The notes under the pieces were generated by a model, which was not told where the DNA came from, did no database searches, and saw nothing but the letters and a program-made list of their open reading frames with translations. Made by a program: the position numbers and the translations under genes. Shown here piece after piece: positions 8,604 to 15,848 of a stretch of DNA of 64,000 bases (its first letter is position 1; each line of letters starts with the position of its first letter). The stretch spans positions 1-64,000 of the forward strand of contig NZ_JABZEO010000012.1 in assembly GCF_013385175.1 (NCBI RefSeq), in the 5' to 3' direction. The DNA is from Allochromatium humboldtianum. GTDB taxonomy: Bacteria; Pseudomonadota; Gammaproteobacteria; Chromatiales; Chromatiaceae.

Positions 8604-9059
8604 ATGTCTCAGTCATTTCTATCGTTCCGTCAATTCATGGCGCGCCAGATCGGTCATCCCGGTCTCGCGCAGCTGCTGATCGAGTTGAGTCTCGCCGTCT
8701 TGCAGCGTGCCGCTAATCCATCCTCAGTCCCGACGTTTCCCTCTGGAGCCATTCCTATGCCGACACCGTCTCAAGTCCATCACGCGATACCCCGCTTTCC
8801 GCTCGGTCGTGTGGTCGCGACCCCACACGCCTTGTCCGTTCTATCCGTTCAAGCCATTCCTCCTGAACGCTTGCTGGAACGCCATGCCCGTGGTGACTGG
8901 GGCGAACTGGAGGCTGAAGATGTCCAAGCCAATCAGGAAGCGTTGCAGCACGGCTGGCGTCTGTTCTCCAGTTATACCCTCGCTGAGGCGGTCAAGGTCT
9001 GGATCATCACGGAGGCGGATCGTTCGGTGACGACGATCCTGATGCCGGATGACTACTGA
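8604..9059 (+). CDS. Mobile-element protein with conserved C-terminal domain, unknown function
   Basis: A 151-residue protein from ATG 8604, with CGGAG just upstream; a GTG at 8556 overlapping the previous stop is the alternative start. The C-terminal 65 residues carry a pattern common in plasmid and ICE proteins: a GDWGELEAEDVQANQEAL segment, then LFSSY, and the end WIITEADRSVTTILMPDDY. The proline-rich middle is probably a linker. Some databases label such proteins as restriction-modification subunits, but nothing here supports an enzyme. It overlaps the next gene by 11 bases. Confidence 0.65.
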   Translation: MSQSFLSFRQFMARQIGHPGLAQLLIELSLAVLQRAANPSSVPTFPSGAIPMPTPSQVHHAIPRFPLGRVVATPHALSVLSVQAIPPERLLERHARGDWGELEAEDVQANQEALQHGWRLFSSYTLAEAVKVWIITEADRSVTTILMPDDY

Positions 9060-9264
9060 GAACACCCTCGCTGGAGAGACGGCACTGGCGACCTGGATCG
9101 CCAGTCTGGATGAGGATGCCAAGGAGTTCTTCGAAGAACGGGCGGCGATCGTTGAGTACGACGCTGGACAACCCCGTGCTGTCGCCGAAGCCGTCGCCCA
9201 CCGCTTGACCTTGCTCTACCTGCAACGCCGGGAGGTCCGTGATGGATGTGATCGAACGGATTGA
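9049..9264 (+). CDS. Small mobile-element protein
   Basis: A 71-residue protein whose start lies inside the end of the preceding gene, which implies coupled translation. The pattern DAKEFFEERAAIVEYDAG followed by AEAVAHRLTLLYL is often seen in short proteins of integrative elements and plasmids. Its function is unknown. The reading frame ends inside the next gene. Confidence 0.65.
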   Translation: MTTENTLAGETALATWIASLDEDAKEFFEERAAIVEYDAGQPRAVAEAVAHRLTLLYLQRREVRDGCDRTD

Positions 9265-9601
9265 CCAGACGGATCGGATTGCGGATGCAACGCTCCGACA
9301 CTGGGTCAGACAACGGATGGCTGAACTGGAGGCCGAGGGCTTCAGCGTCTGCCTCTGGATCGTCGCACCGGACGATGATGTGCTGACCGTCTGTGCGCAA
9401 GCCTGTTGGGGCTTGGACCAGCCGCAACCATGGTCGGAGGTGTTGGCCGTGGTCGAGTATGTCGAGGAACACCCCTCCTTCTTGGCCGCTGTGGTGCCCG
9501 CTCACCACGAAGGTGGACTGATCCTGGTCCTACCCAAGGACGTACCACTCGACCCCGTGTGGCGTGCCGATTTGGCCAACGTCAGTATCACCCCCGCTTG
9601 A
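9242..9601 (+). CDS. Hypothetical mobile-element protein
   Basis: A 119-residue protein with ATG 9242 placed six bases after GGAGG. It is acidic, with alternating hydrophobic strands (FSVCLWIVAPDDDVLTVC, GGLILVLPKDVP) and no signal peptide or membrane segment. I do not recognise a family. It overlaps the end of the previous small gene and is the last of four tandem element genes. Confidence 0.55.
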   Translation: MDVIERIDQTDRIADATLRHWVRQRMAELEAEGFSVCLWIVAPDDDVLTVCAQACWGLDQPQPWSEVLAVVEYVEEHPSFLAAVVPAHHEGGLILVLPKDVPLDPVWRADLANVSITPA

Positions 9602-9904
9602 GGCCCGCCGGACGACGCCCTGGACCGGGAATGGACCGGGGCGATCCAGGCGTGCTTCGTCAGTCACGTCGGTCATGGCCTCAAGACCGTGCCAGTGCTA
9701 CGCATCGGTGAGGTCGGTGTCGTCATCCGTCCGCCAGACACAGGGACACGAAAGACGGTGAACGAGACGTGTCTAATGATCGTTTCATCCAGACCGGAAC
9801 ACCGGCGTTCTTCTACCCTCTTGGGGGACAGAGTGATGGAGGCTTTTTGCCCCCGTCACCCTGTCCGGACAGCTCTAGCCCCCCTATATATAAATAAACA
9901 ATAA
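9602..9904 (+). other. Open reading frame continuing in phase after the TGA at 9599-9601
   Basis: The 100 codons after the stop of the preceding gene stay open in the same frame (beginning GPPDDALDREWTGAIQACF) up to 9904. The first 45 or so codons have coding-like composition, and the rest runs into an AT-rich stretch (9885-9910, tatatataaataaac). It has no good start of its own. It may be the decayed 3' half of the gene, or chance. From 9905 to the integrase start I see no gene; the AT-rich block may hold the integrase promoter. Confidence 0.3.
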
Positions 9905-10137
9905 TAACAAGGCGGGTGGTCGCCGCTCTACCAGGTGACTGGCAGCCTTTCTACCAGGTTACCCCCGCTCTCTTACCCGTCCCCTTTGTTTTCGCCACCC
10001 CTCCTGAGCTGTCACCGAAGGGTGTCAGTGGCGATGCACGTCATGGCGTCTGCCGCCATCACGGAAGCGGCTGTCCAGACCCTCCACACCCGGCTTCATT
10101 TTTTCCATCGTGTCCATCCTGTACGGGAGAACTCCCC

Positions 10138-11325
10138 ATGTCTACGACCCAGACGACCGTCACTCGCTTCAAGTTCAATCAGAAACGCCTTGAGCAGTTA
10201 CCACCCCATCCGGCTGAAGCCCGCGCGACAGAAGCCGAATACACCGACACCGAGGTGGCGGGTCTCAAGCTGCTGGTATCCAAGAGCGGGCGGAAGTTTT
10301 TCTATTTCCGCTATCGTCTCGGTGACCGGAAACGGGCGCTGAAGCTCGGTGAGTTCGGGGCGATGAGCGTGGTCGAGGCGCGTAAGCGCGCCTTGGCGTG
10401 TCGGTACCAACTCGATCAAGGTCTCGATCCACGCCCCGAGACGGTGGTCAAGCCGACGGGGCCGACCTTCGCCGACTTCGCCCTGAAGGAATACCTGCCC
10501 TACGCCCAACAACACAAGCGTTCCGTGGCCGCCGACGCCAGCAAGCTCCGTTGCCATCTGCTGGCGTACTTCGGGGAGCATCCACTCGATGCCATCACCG
10601 TCCGTGACATCCAGCGCTATCAGGCCGCGATCAAGACCAGCCATTGTGCCGCCACGGCCAATCGGCATCTGTCGCTGCTCTCGGCGCTGTTCAAGCGGGC
10701 GGTGCAGTGGGGCTATCTCACGACCAATCCTTGTCAGGGGGTCCAGGCGTTCAAGGAGAACAATCGACGTCACCGCTATCTGTCCGATGACGAGATCCAG
10801 CGTCTGTTTCAAGCGATGGAGGCCGAGCCGAATCGGGTGATCGTGGCGGCGTTGAAGTTTCTATTGCTCACCGGTGTGCGGCGCGAGGAAGCCTTGCAGG
10901 CGCGCTGGTCACAGGTCGATCTGGACCAGGGGTGGCTGTTTCTGCCCCAAATCAAGAGTGGTACCGCACGGCATGTGGTCCTGAACCCGGCGGCGTTGGC
11001 GATCCTGAAAAACCAGGAACGAGTGGCGGGTAACCCCTATGTCTTCCCCGGACGCTTGCCGGGGCAGTGTCTACGCAATCCCACCAAGGGCTTCAGGCGT
11101 CTCTTGGCGGCGGCGGGGATCGAGAACCTGCGCCTCCACGATCTACGTCATAGCTTTGCTTCGCTAGCGGTCAACGCGGGAGCCACGCTGTATCAGGTGC
11201 AGCAGCTACTGGGTCATGCCAGTGCGCAGACGACCCAACGCTATGCCCATCTGAGTACCGAGGTGTTGCGGGAGGCCAGTGACGGGGTCGCGGCTCGGGT
11301 CGATCAGGCGATACAGGGGCGTTGA
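10138..11325 (+). CDS. int: Phage-type tyrosine recombinase/integrase
   Basis: A 395-residue protein. The N-terminal part is a DUF4102-type arm-binding domain (GLKLLVSKSGRKFFYFRYR, then LGEFGAMSVVEARKRA). A SAM-like core-binding domain follows, then the catalytic domain with Arg in TGVRREEAL, the HDLRHS box, GHAS and the tyrosine in TTQRYAHLS. This is the P4/CP4-57-like class that integrates genomic islands, not the integron class, which lacks the DUF4102 arm domain. ATG 10138 is preceded by GGGAGAA; the longer frame from 9916 has no support. All catalytic positions are present, so it could be active. I could not identify att sites or a tRNA target in the window. Confidence 0.9.
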   Translation: MSTTQTTVTRFKFNQKRLEQLPPHPAEARATEAEYTDTEVAGLKLLVSKSGRKFFYFRYRLGDRKRALKLGEFGAMSVVEARKRALACRYQLDQGLDPRPETVVKPTGPTFADFALKEYLPYAQQHKRSVAADASKLRCHLLAYFGEHPLDAITVRDIQRYQAAIKTSHCAATANRHLSLLSALFKRAVQWGYLTTNPCQGVQAFKENNRRHRYLSDDEIQRLFQAMEAEPNRVIVAALKFLLLTGVRREEALQARWSQVDLDQGWLFLPQIKSGTARHVVLNPAALAILKNQERVAGNPYVFPGRLPGQCLRNPTKGFRRLLAAAGIENLRLHDLRHSFASLAVNAGATLYQVQQLLGHASAQTTQRYAHLSTEVLREASDGVAARVDQAIQGR

Positions 11326-11420
11326 CGCCATCCGTCATCAGGGAATCAAACTGGGGGCGGTCGGCTACACTGACCGATTCATGACCAAGCCCCCAACCCT
11401 GGACCAGAGGATGACCACCC

Positions 11421-11687
11421 ATGTCGACTCGCCGCCCACGGCTTCCCTCCGCCCCGCCCCTGACCGCCGATGACGAAGCCCGGATCCGGCGGCAGATGAG
11501 TCAGGCTCAGTATGAAGACATCCAGCGCCGTCTGGAAGCCTACACTTTTTACTACTCGCAGGCGCTACAACTGGCCGCCCAGCTCAAGACCACCCAGCGC
11601 TATGCGCATCTGTCCCAGGCGACCCTGCTGGAGGCGGTGGAGGTGGTGGTCGAGGCGGCGGGGTTGACGGTCGAGATGCTGGAGTGA
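11421..11687 (+). CDS. Small protein ending in a copy of the integrase C-terminal motif
   Basis: An 88-residue frame from ATG 11421. Its last 30 residues (KTTQRYAHLSQATLLEAVEV) repeat the tyrosine-containing tail of the integrase encoded just upstream (TTQRYAHLSTEVLREASDGV), and the DNA is visibly similar as well. The first 50 residues are unrelated to the integrase and partly helical. It looks like a duplicated fragment of the integrase 3' end joined to another sequence. It lacks the Arg and HxxR residues, so it cannot be a recombinase by itself. Whether it is expressed is unclear. Confidence 0.5.
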   Translation: MSTRRPRLPSAPPLTADDEARIRRQMSQAQYEDIQRRLEAYTFYYSQALQLAAQLKTTQRYAHLSQATLLEAVEVVVEAAGLTVEMLE

Positions 11688-11796
11688 GCTGACCGGTTGA
11701 GGTGTTCCGTGTGGATGGCCTGATGCGGGCCGTCCGGACGGGACATTTTTTTCTTGGTGTGTGGCGAGGTGGTCTGGGAGAGGCGGAAGCGGGGAT

Positions 11797-11951
11797 GAAG
11801 GCGGATCGGGATGGGCCTCAAGTTGACCAATAGAGACGCAAGACGGGTCGCTGGAGCCACGACCCTGGGGTGAGTCAGGCTGGACGAATCACCAACCAGA
11901 TTGGACGTCTCTGTGCGGCCAGCTTCCGACTGTGGTCAAGCGATCCATCCT
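11797..11951. repeat. Long direct repeat, family II, copy A
   Basis: About 150 bases shared with copies at 12781-12930 and 13820-13950, all in the same orientation. Common blocks are gaaggcggatc, gacgggtcgctggagcca, cgaccctggg, ggctggacgaat, cagattggacgtctct and gcggcc. It contains the hairpin GGGTCG-ctggagcca-CGACCC. No gene is seen between 11688 and 12090 apart from this repeat. Confidence 0.85.
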
Positions 11952-12090
11952 GGCTTGCTCCCGGCTGGCGATCTACCTTCACGTCATCGTCGGGCTCGTG
12001 CATCAGGCGGAGAGGCCGACTATCCAGCCCTTGAACGTCTCGCCCCCAGAAGCCTTGCCGGTGCGTACCGATATTGATACGCTCCTGCGC

Positions 12091-12438
12091 ATGAACACCC
12101 CCATCCTGGATGTCCGCTTCTTTGCCTCCGACAGCGGCAATGAACCTGTGCGCGACTGGCTCAAGTCCTTACCGGCCAGTGAGCGACGCACGATCGGTGA
12201 AGATATCAAGACCGTACAGTTCGGTTGGCCGCTGGGTATGCCCTTGGTGCGCAAACTGGCCAAGGATCTGTGGGAGGTGCGCGTTCACCTCGCGGATCGA
12301 ATTGCCCGGATACTGTTCACCGTGGTCGGCCACACGATGGTGTTACTGCACGGATTCATCAAGAAGTCACAAACCACACCACCCGAAGAACTCGACGTCG
12401 CCAAGCGGCGTCTGCAACACCTCAGGAGCGCGTCATGA
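12091..12438 (+). CDS. HigB-like toxin of the phage Gp49 (DUF891) family
   Basis: A 115-residue protein. The pattern FFASDSGNEPVRDWLKSLP near the N-terminus, LVRKLAKDLWEVRV in the middle and ILFTVVGHTMVLLHGFIKKS matches Gp49-like toxins of the RelE superfamily. The longer frame from 11932 would run through repeat copy A, so ATG 12091 is preferred although its ribosome site is weak. The stop overlaps the antitoxin start (ATGA), toxin first, as in higBA operons. The pair lies between repeat family II copies A and B. Confidence 0.85.
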   Translation: MNTPILDVRFFASDSGNEPVRDWLKSLPASERRTIGEDIKTVQFGWPLGMPLVRKLAKDLWEVRVHLADRIARILFTVVGHTMVLLHGFIKKSQTTPPEELDVAKRRLQHLRSAS

Positions 12439-12713
12439 ATCCATCTATCGGCAGCCGTTTTGATGATTTCCTGGATGAAGAAGCGATTCTGGAAGAAACC
12501 ACCGCCGTGGCGATCAAGCGTGTCGTCGCTTGGCAGATCGCGCAAGAGATGAAAGCGCAGCACCTGACCAAGACCGCCCTGGCTGAGAAGATGCACACCA
12601 GCCGGGCGGCGCTGAATCGCTTACTGGATGAGACCGACACCAGCCTGACCCTGACCACGCTCACCAGTGCCGCCAAAGCGCTTGGGAAGAATCTGCGTAT
12701 CGAGCTGGCGTAA
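12435..12713 (+). CDS. HigA-like XRE antitoxin
   Basis: A 92-residue protein with a helix-turn-helix of the XRE type (LTKTALAEKMHTSRAALNRL, then TLTTLTSAAKALGKNLRIEL). The N-terminal 35 residues are acidic and probably contact the toxin. It is coupled to the toxin gene by ATGA. Antitoxins of this layout usually repress the toxin-antitoxin promoter; no clear operator was picked out upstream of 12091. Confidence 0.85.
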   Translation: MNPSIGSRFDDFLDEEAILEETTAVAIKRVVAWQIAQEMKAQHLTKTALAEKMHTSRAALNRLLDETDTSLTLTTLTSAAKALGKNLRIELA

Positions 12714-12780
12714 CCACTGACGCGCATTCCGCTGGCCATGACATACACTGTCCTGGAACGCCCTCTCCGAAACCCTCCGT

Positions 12781-12930
12781 GAAGGCGGATCAGGATTGGC
12801 CCCTGGTTGGTCGATAGAGGCGCGAGACGGGTCGCTGGAGCCACGACCCTGGGTTGAGTAAGGCTGGACGAATAACCGGCCAGATTGGACGTCTCTACGC
12901 GGCCCGCTTCTGGCCGTGATCACTCGACCG
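12781..12930. repeat. Long direct repeat, family II, copy B
   Basis: Matches copy A from gaaggcggatc (12781) to past tggccgtgatcac (12921). It keeps the GGGTCG...CGACCC hairpin and has CGGCC-cgcttct-GGCCG near the right end. It separates the plus-strand toxin-antitoxin pair from the minus-strand pair. Confidence 0.85.
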
Positions 12931-12981
12931 ATCGACCGGGCGGGCTCAGAATCCATTCGAACCCGCCCCCTTTTCCCTGCT

Positions 12982-13407
12982 TCACAAGAACACGGATGCG
13001 CTCACATTGAACCGCTTAGCCAGCTTTTTAGCGATCTCTTTGCTGATGCCGCGTCGGCCGCTCAAGATGTCCGAAATGCGACTCTGCGGGGCGCAGTCGG
13101 CGAGGTCTTCCTGCTTCAAACCATGTTGGTCCATCAGGAAGCGGAGCACCTCTTTCGGCTCGGACTCCTGGATGGGCGTGTGCACATCTTCATAGGCGGC
13201 CACCTGGTCGGCCAGATAGTCGAGCACGTCGGCCAGTGGGTGATGCTCGTTGTCACCGATCTCATCCAGCAGCACCTCGATGGTGGCCCGCGCTTGGATG
13301 TAGTCTTCCTCGGAGTGAATCGAGGTCACGCCGACCACGTTCTTGAACGGTATCCAGGCCCGAAGAATGGCTTGCGGTTCGGGCACCGTTTTATGTGCAA
13401 GGGCCAT
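12982..13407 (-). CDS. HigA-type antitoxin with C-terminal helix-turn-helix
   Basis: A protein of about 141 residues. The C-terminal 60 residues form an XRE helix-turn-helix (LMDQHGLKQEDLADCAPQSR, ISDILSGRRGISKEIAKKLA). The long N-terminal part is helical and acidic (ATIEVLLDEIGDNEHHPLAD). This is the second HigA family, which differs from the short one at 12435. The ATG at 13407 shares a base with the toxin stop (TGATG) and is preferred over an in-frame start at 13431. It is the downstream gene of a toxin-first operon controlled from 13717-13735. Confidence 0.85.
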   Translation of the reverse strand: MALAHKTVPEPQAILRAWIPFKNVVGVTSIHSEEDYIQARATIEVLLDEIGDNEHHPLADVLDYLADQVAAYEDVHTPIQESEPKEVLRFLMDQHGLKQEDLADCAPQSRISDILSGRRGISKEIAKKLAKRFNVSASVFL

Positions 13408-13706
13408 CAGTTTCTCCTGTTCCGCTTCCAACCATCGCGGTCGTACTCTTCATGGGTGAGCACCGCGCGGATGTAGACCTTGTGCCGGTTGTAGTGGATC
13501 GAGGCGATCAACCGGTACTTATTGCCCCCGATGTTGAACACCGTCAGCCCATCCACAGAGTCGGCGCTGGCGAACGTCGCCCGAAGGTCATTGAAATCCG
13601 CGAAGACGTCCATCTTCATAGTGCGATACCAAGCTTCCAGCGGAGGCTTGGCGTCGGGGTGCTTCGTCCAGAACTCGACCAGGATGGGCTTCGCAATCAC
13701 ATGCAT
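13407..13706 (-). CDS. higB: HigB-type mRNA interferase toxin
   Basis: A 99-residue protein with the HigB pattern: HVIAKPILVEFWTKHPDA at the N-terminus, LEAWYRTMK, FNIGGNKYRLIASIHYN and VYIRAVLTHEEYD. HigB toxins cut mRNA on the ribosome. The ATG at 13706 lies about 10 bases downstream of the palindromic operator. The pair lies between repeat family II copies B and C, on the strand opposite to the previous pair. Confidence 0.9.
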   Translation of the reverse strand: MHVIAKPILVEFWTKHPDAKPPLEAWYRTMKMDVFADFNDLRATFASADSVDGLTVFNIGGNKYRLIASIHYNRHKVYIRAVLTHEEYDRDGWKRNRRN

Positions 13707-13716
13707 GGAAATCAGT

Positions 13717-13735
13717 ATATACCAAGACGGTATAT
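13717..13735 (-). promoter_or_regulatory. Palindromic operator of the minus-strand higBA pair
   Basis: ATATACC-aagac-GGTATAT is a perfect 7-bp dyad with a 5-base centre, just upstream of the toxin start. It is AT-rich enough to overlap the -10 element. HigA dimers typically bind such sites. Confidence 0.65.
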
Positions 13736-13819
13736 TGAGGAAAAAGTTCGTGCCCGCTCAATGTGGAATTTCTCAAAGACTCGGTCTGCCCCTGTTTCTC
13801 CACCGTCGCCAGTGGTTCC

Positions 13820-13950
13820 AGGCTGGCCGAGCGAGGCGTCAGACGGATCGCTGGAGCCGTGACCCTGGGGTAAGTGAGGCTGGACGAATAACCGGCCAGA
13901 TTGGACGTCTCTGTGCGGCCAGCTTCAGGCCGTGGTCACTCGCCCCATCC
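13820..13950. repeat. Long direct repeat, family II, copy C
   Basis: Matches copies A and B through ggatcgctggagcc, gaccctgggg, gaggctggacgaataaccgg, cagattggacgtctctgtg and gcggccagcttc. It ends twelve bases before the stop of the following methyltransferase gene. It contains CGGCC-agcttca-GGCCG near its right end. Confidence 0.85.
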
Positions 13951-13961
13951 TCGTATCCGGC

Positions 13962-15488
13962 TCACTTCACCCCGCCCAGCCGCCGCAACAGCGGCAGGGT
14001 TTGGGTCACGAACGGCTCCAGACGCCTGGACAGCTCCGCGATCAGTTCGGGCTCGGTGGTCAGGGGCTGACCGTCCTTGAGCAGCGACTTGTTCAGACCC
14101 TGCAAGCGTGTGCGCACGCCCTGGGCCATCGCCTCCAGGGTGCCGGCGCCTTGGCGGTGGGCATCGAGCGCCATCCATTGGATCTCGTCGAGCGCCATCC
14201 CCGAACCGATCCCCGGCAGGGCGATGTATTGGTAGGGTGCGCCGCGGGCGACGGATTCGGCGACGATCTGGTTGAACTGGATGGCGGCTTTGCTCTTGGT
14301 CTCGGGCTGACAGAAGCCCAGCGCGCCGTTGTGGGCCAGGAGGCCGATGGCCTGCACCAGGGCGGATACGGTCAGGTCGGGCAGGAGCTTGTGCAGTTCG
14401 GCAAGCCGGCGCGGTCCCTTGGCCAGGGCCTCGACGATCGGACGGTAGACTGTCTCGCGTCCCGTGACCTCGCCCAGGTTGGTCTTGAAGGTCAGGGCCA
14501 CGGCCTCCGGCGGCTGCAACAGCGTCACCTGGCGCTGGGCGAACAGGGCCATCTGTTCGCCCGGCCAGACCGGTGCGACGCCGCGCACGAAGACGTCGCG
14601 CCGGAAGCTCTGGTTGATCAGCAGATCCTTGTACAGTTCGCGCAGTGCCGGGTCGGGGGCCTGATCCAGCATCTGGCGCATGGCTTCGGGCAGCAGGGTG
14701 TCGTAGTTGTCGGGCAGGGTCGCGCTGCCGAGATAGCGCAGTTTGCCGAGCGCGGCCTCGTCGGCGACCTGGGTGCAGTAGAACAGGGACCAGGCGCCGT
14801 TGAAGTATTCGTGGAAGAGATAGTTGGTCTGGTGCTTGGGGTGCTTCTGCAGTTGTTCCAGACGGGCGTTCAGCCCCGGTTGGTTGCTGAAGACGGACGC
14901 ATTGACATCTTTGAGCCGTTGCAGGGCCTGCAGGGCGCTGTCGAAGGACAGGGCGTTGACGCCGGTGCGGTCGGCGAACTGGCGCATCAGGTGTTGCACC
15001 GGGTGGGTAGCCAGCCAGCCCGGCAGGGCGTTGTAGCTGAAGTAGGCCAGGCCGCCGGGCGCCAGGCCGCGATCGGCGATCCGGAAGATGGCCTCGCGCA
15101 CGGCGCGATTGACCCAGCTCAGGATGCCGTGTGAGACCAGATAATCGCAGGGGCTCCAGGGCAGGGTGTGGCTGTTGGCGAGCGCGATGAAGTCGCCTTC
15201 GTGGAATTCGATGTTGGTCAGCCCGGTGCGGCGTGCCAGACCGCGAGCGTGGGCGATGTGTTCGGGGTTGAAGTCGACGCCGATGAAGTGATGATCGGGG
15301 TTGGCGGCGGCCATGACGCACAGACCATAGCCTTGGCCGCAGCCCAGTTCCAGTAGGCGTCGCGTGGCGGCGGGGGGCTCGGAGCCGCGCAGCAGGGCGA
15401 CCCAATCCATCCAGAGCGGGGCGCATTCGCGATAGAAACCATAGGTGTAAGGCAGGTCGGTGACGTAGCCGTGTTGCCAGTCGGACAT
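13962..15488 (-). CDS. Class I methyltransferase with C-terminal regulatory domain
   Basis: A 508-residue protein. The N-terminal domain has a SAM motif I (LLELGCGQGYGLCVMA), motif II with an acidic residue (FIGVDFNPEHIAHAR) and HEGDFIAL. The middle matches the methyltransferase regulatory domain family (YFSYNALPGWLATHPVQHLM). The rest is a long helical C-terminal region often found in this family. ATG 15488 has GGAG upstream. Family members are found next to TPR and surface-modification genes, and the acceptor is unknown. It lies between repeat family II copy C and the partial copy D, so it may have moved with the neighbouring units. Confidence 0.85.
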   Translation of the reverse strand: MSDWQHGYVTDLPYTYGFYRECAPLWMDWVALLRGSEPPAATRRLLELGCGQGYGLCVMAAANPDHHFIGVDFNPEHIAHARGLARRTGLTNIEFHEGDFIALANSHTLPWSPCDYLVSHGILSWVNRAVREAIFRIADRGLAPGGLAYFSYNALPGWLATHPVQHLMRQFADRTGVNALSFDSALQALQRLKDVNASVFSNQPGLNARLEQLQKHPKHQTNYLFHEYFNGAWSLFYCTQVADEAALGKLRYLGSATLPDNYDTLLPEAMRQMLDQAPDPALRELYKDLLINQSFRRDVFVRGVAPVWPGEQMALFAQRQVTLLQPPEAVALTFKTNLGEVTGRETVYRPIVEALAKGPRRLAELHKLLPDLTVSALVQAIGLLAHNGALGFCQPETKSKAAIQFNQIVAESVARGAPYQYIALPGIGSGMALDEIQWMALDAHRQGAGTLEAMAQGVRTRLQGLNKSLLKDGQPLTTEPELIAELSRRLEPFVTQTLPLLRRLGGVK

Positions 15489-15710
15489 CGAGAAGCTCCG
15501 TGAAATGAGTCAAGCGGTTGGTCCGTTTGCACGTTCCATGAACGCACTGACGGCGGAAATGATGACGAATTATCGCCGAATACGGATCGCAGGCGGGCGC
15601 TATTTCTTCACCGTGCACTCATGCCCAAGAGCAAACGGATTTCGGCCAGCCGGGTAGAACGCCGCGAAACCCACCACATTCACGCGCCGACGTTTCAGAC
15701 CCGCGCCCAA

Positions 15711-15744
15711 CAAAAAACGCCCCCGGTTTCCCGAGGGCGTTTCA
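15711..15744 (-). terminator. Rho-independent terminator after the intact S-layer-like gene
   Basis: On the minus strand ACGCCCTCGG-GAAA-CCGGGGGCGT is followed by TTTTT. It lies about 105 bases after the stop at 15849. Stem and GAAA loop are nearly the same as in the terminator at 3657-3688. From 15489 to 15710 I see no gene. Confidence 0.9.
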
Positions 15745-15785
15745 ATGTGACATCCAGGTCAGTGGTTCGGTGGGTTTCGTGACCC

Positions 15786-15848
15786 GTCGGCGTCTGTGCC
15801 AACCATCAGCGTCATACCGTGGTCACTTGACCCATCCTACCTTGCTTG
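15786..15848. repeat. Partial, diverged copy of repeat family II (copy D)
   Basis: The stretch gcgtctgtgcc...ccgtggtcacttgacccatcctac...cttgctt resembles the right-hand 60 bases of copies A and C (gtctctgtgcggcc...gtggtcac...cccatcc). It ends exactly at the stop codon of the S-layer-like gene and lies between that stop and its terminator. Confidence 0.55.

Noticed and set aside
10138-11325. Integron integrase (IntI)
   Set aside because: The recombinase has a DUF4102 arm-binding domain and lacks the integron-specific insert, so it is a genomic-island integrase.
11797-13950. attC sites of a mobile integron
   Set aside because: Size and spacing fit, but the repeats do not show the RYYYAAC/GTTRRRY core boxes at their ends, and no IntI is present. 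Kept only as an integron-like layout.
5806-13961. tRNA gene or tRNA fragment as island attachment site
   Set aside because: No cloverleaf or 3' tRNA end was recognised at either edge of the island.
5814-15848. CRISPR array suggested by regularly spaced repeats
   Set aside because: Repeats are 130-225 bases long and intervals are about 1 kb and coding, which does not fit CRISPR repeats and spacers.
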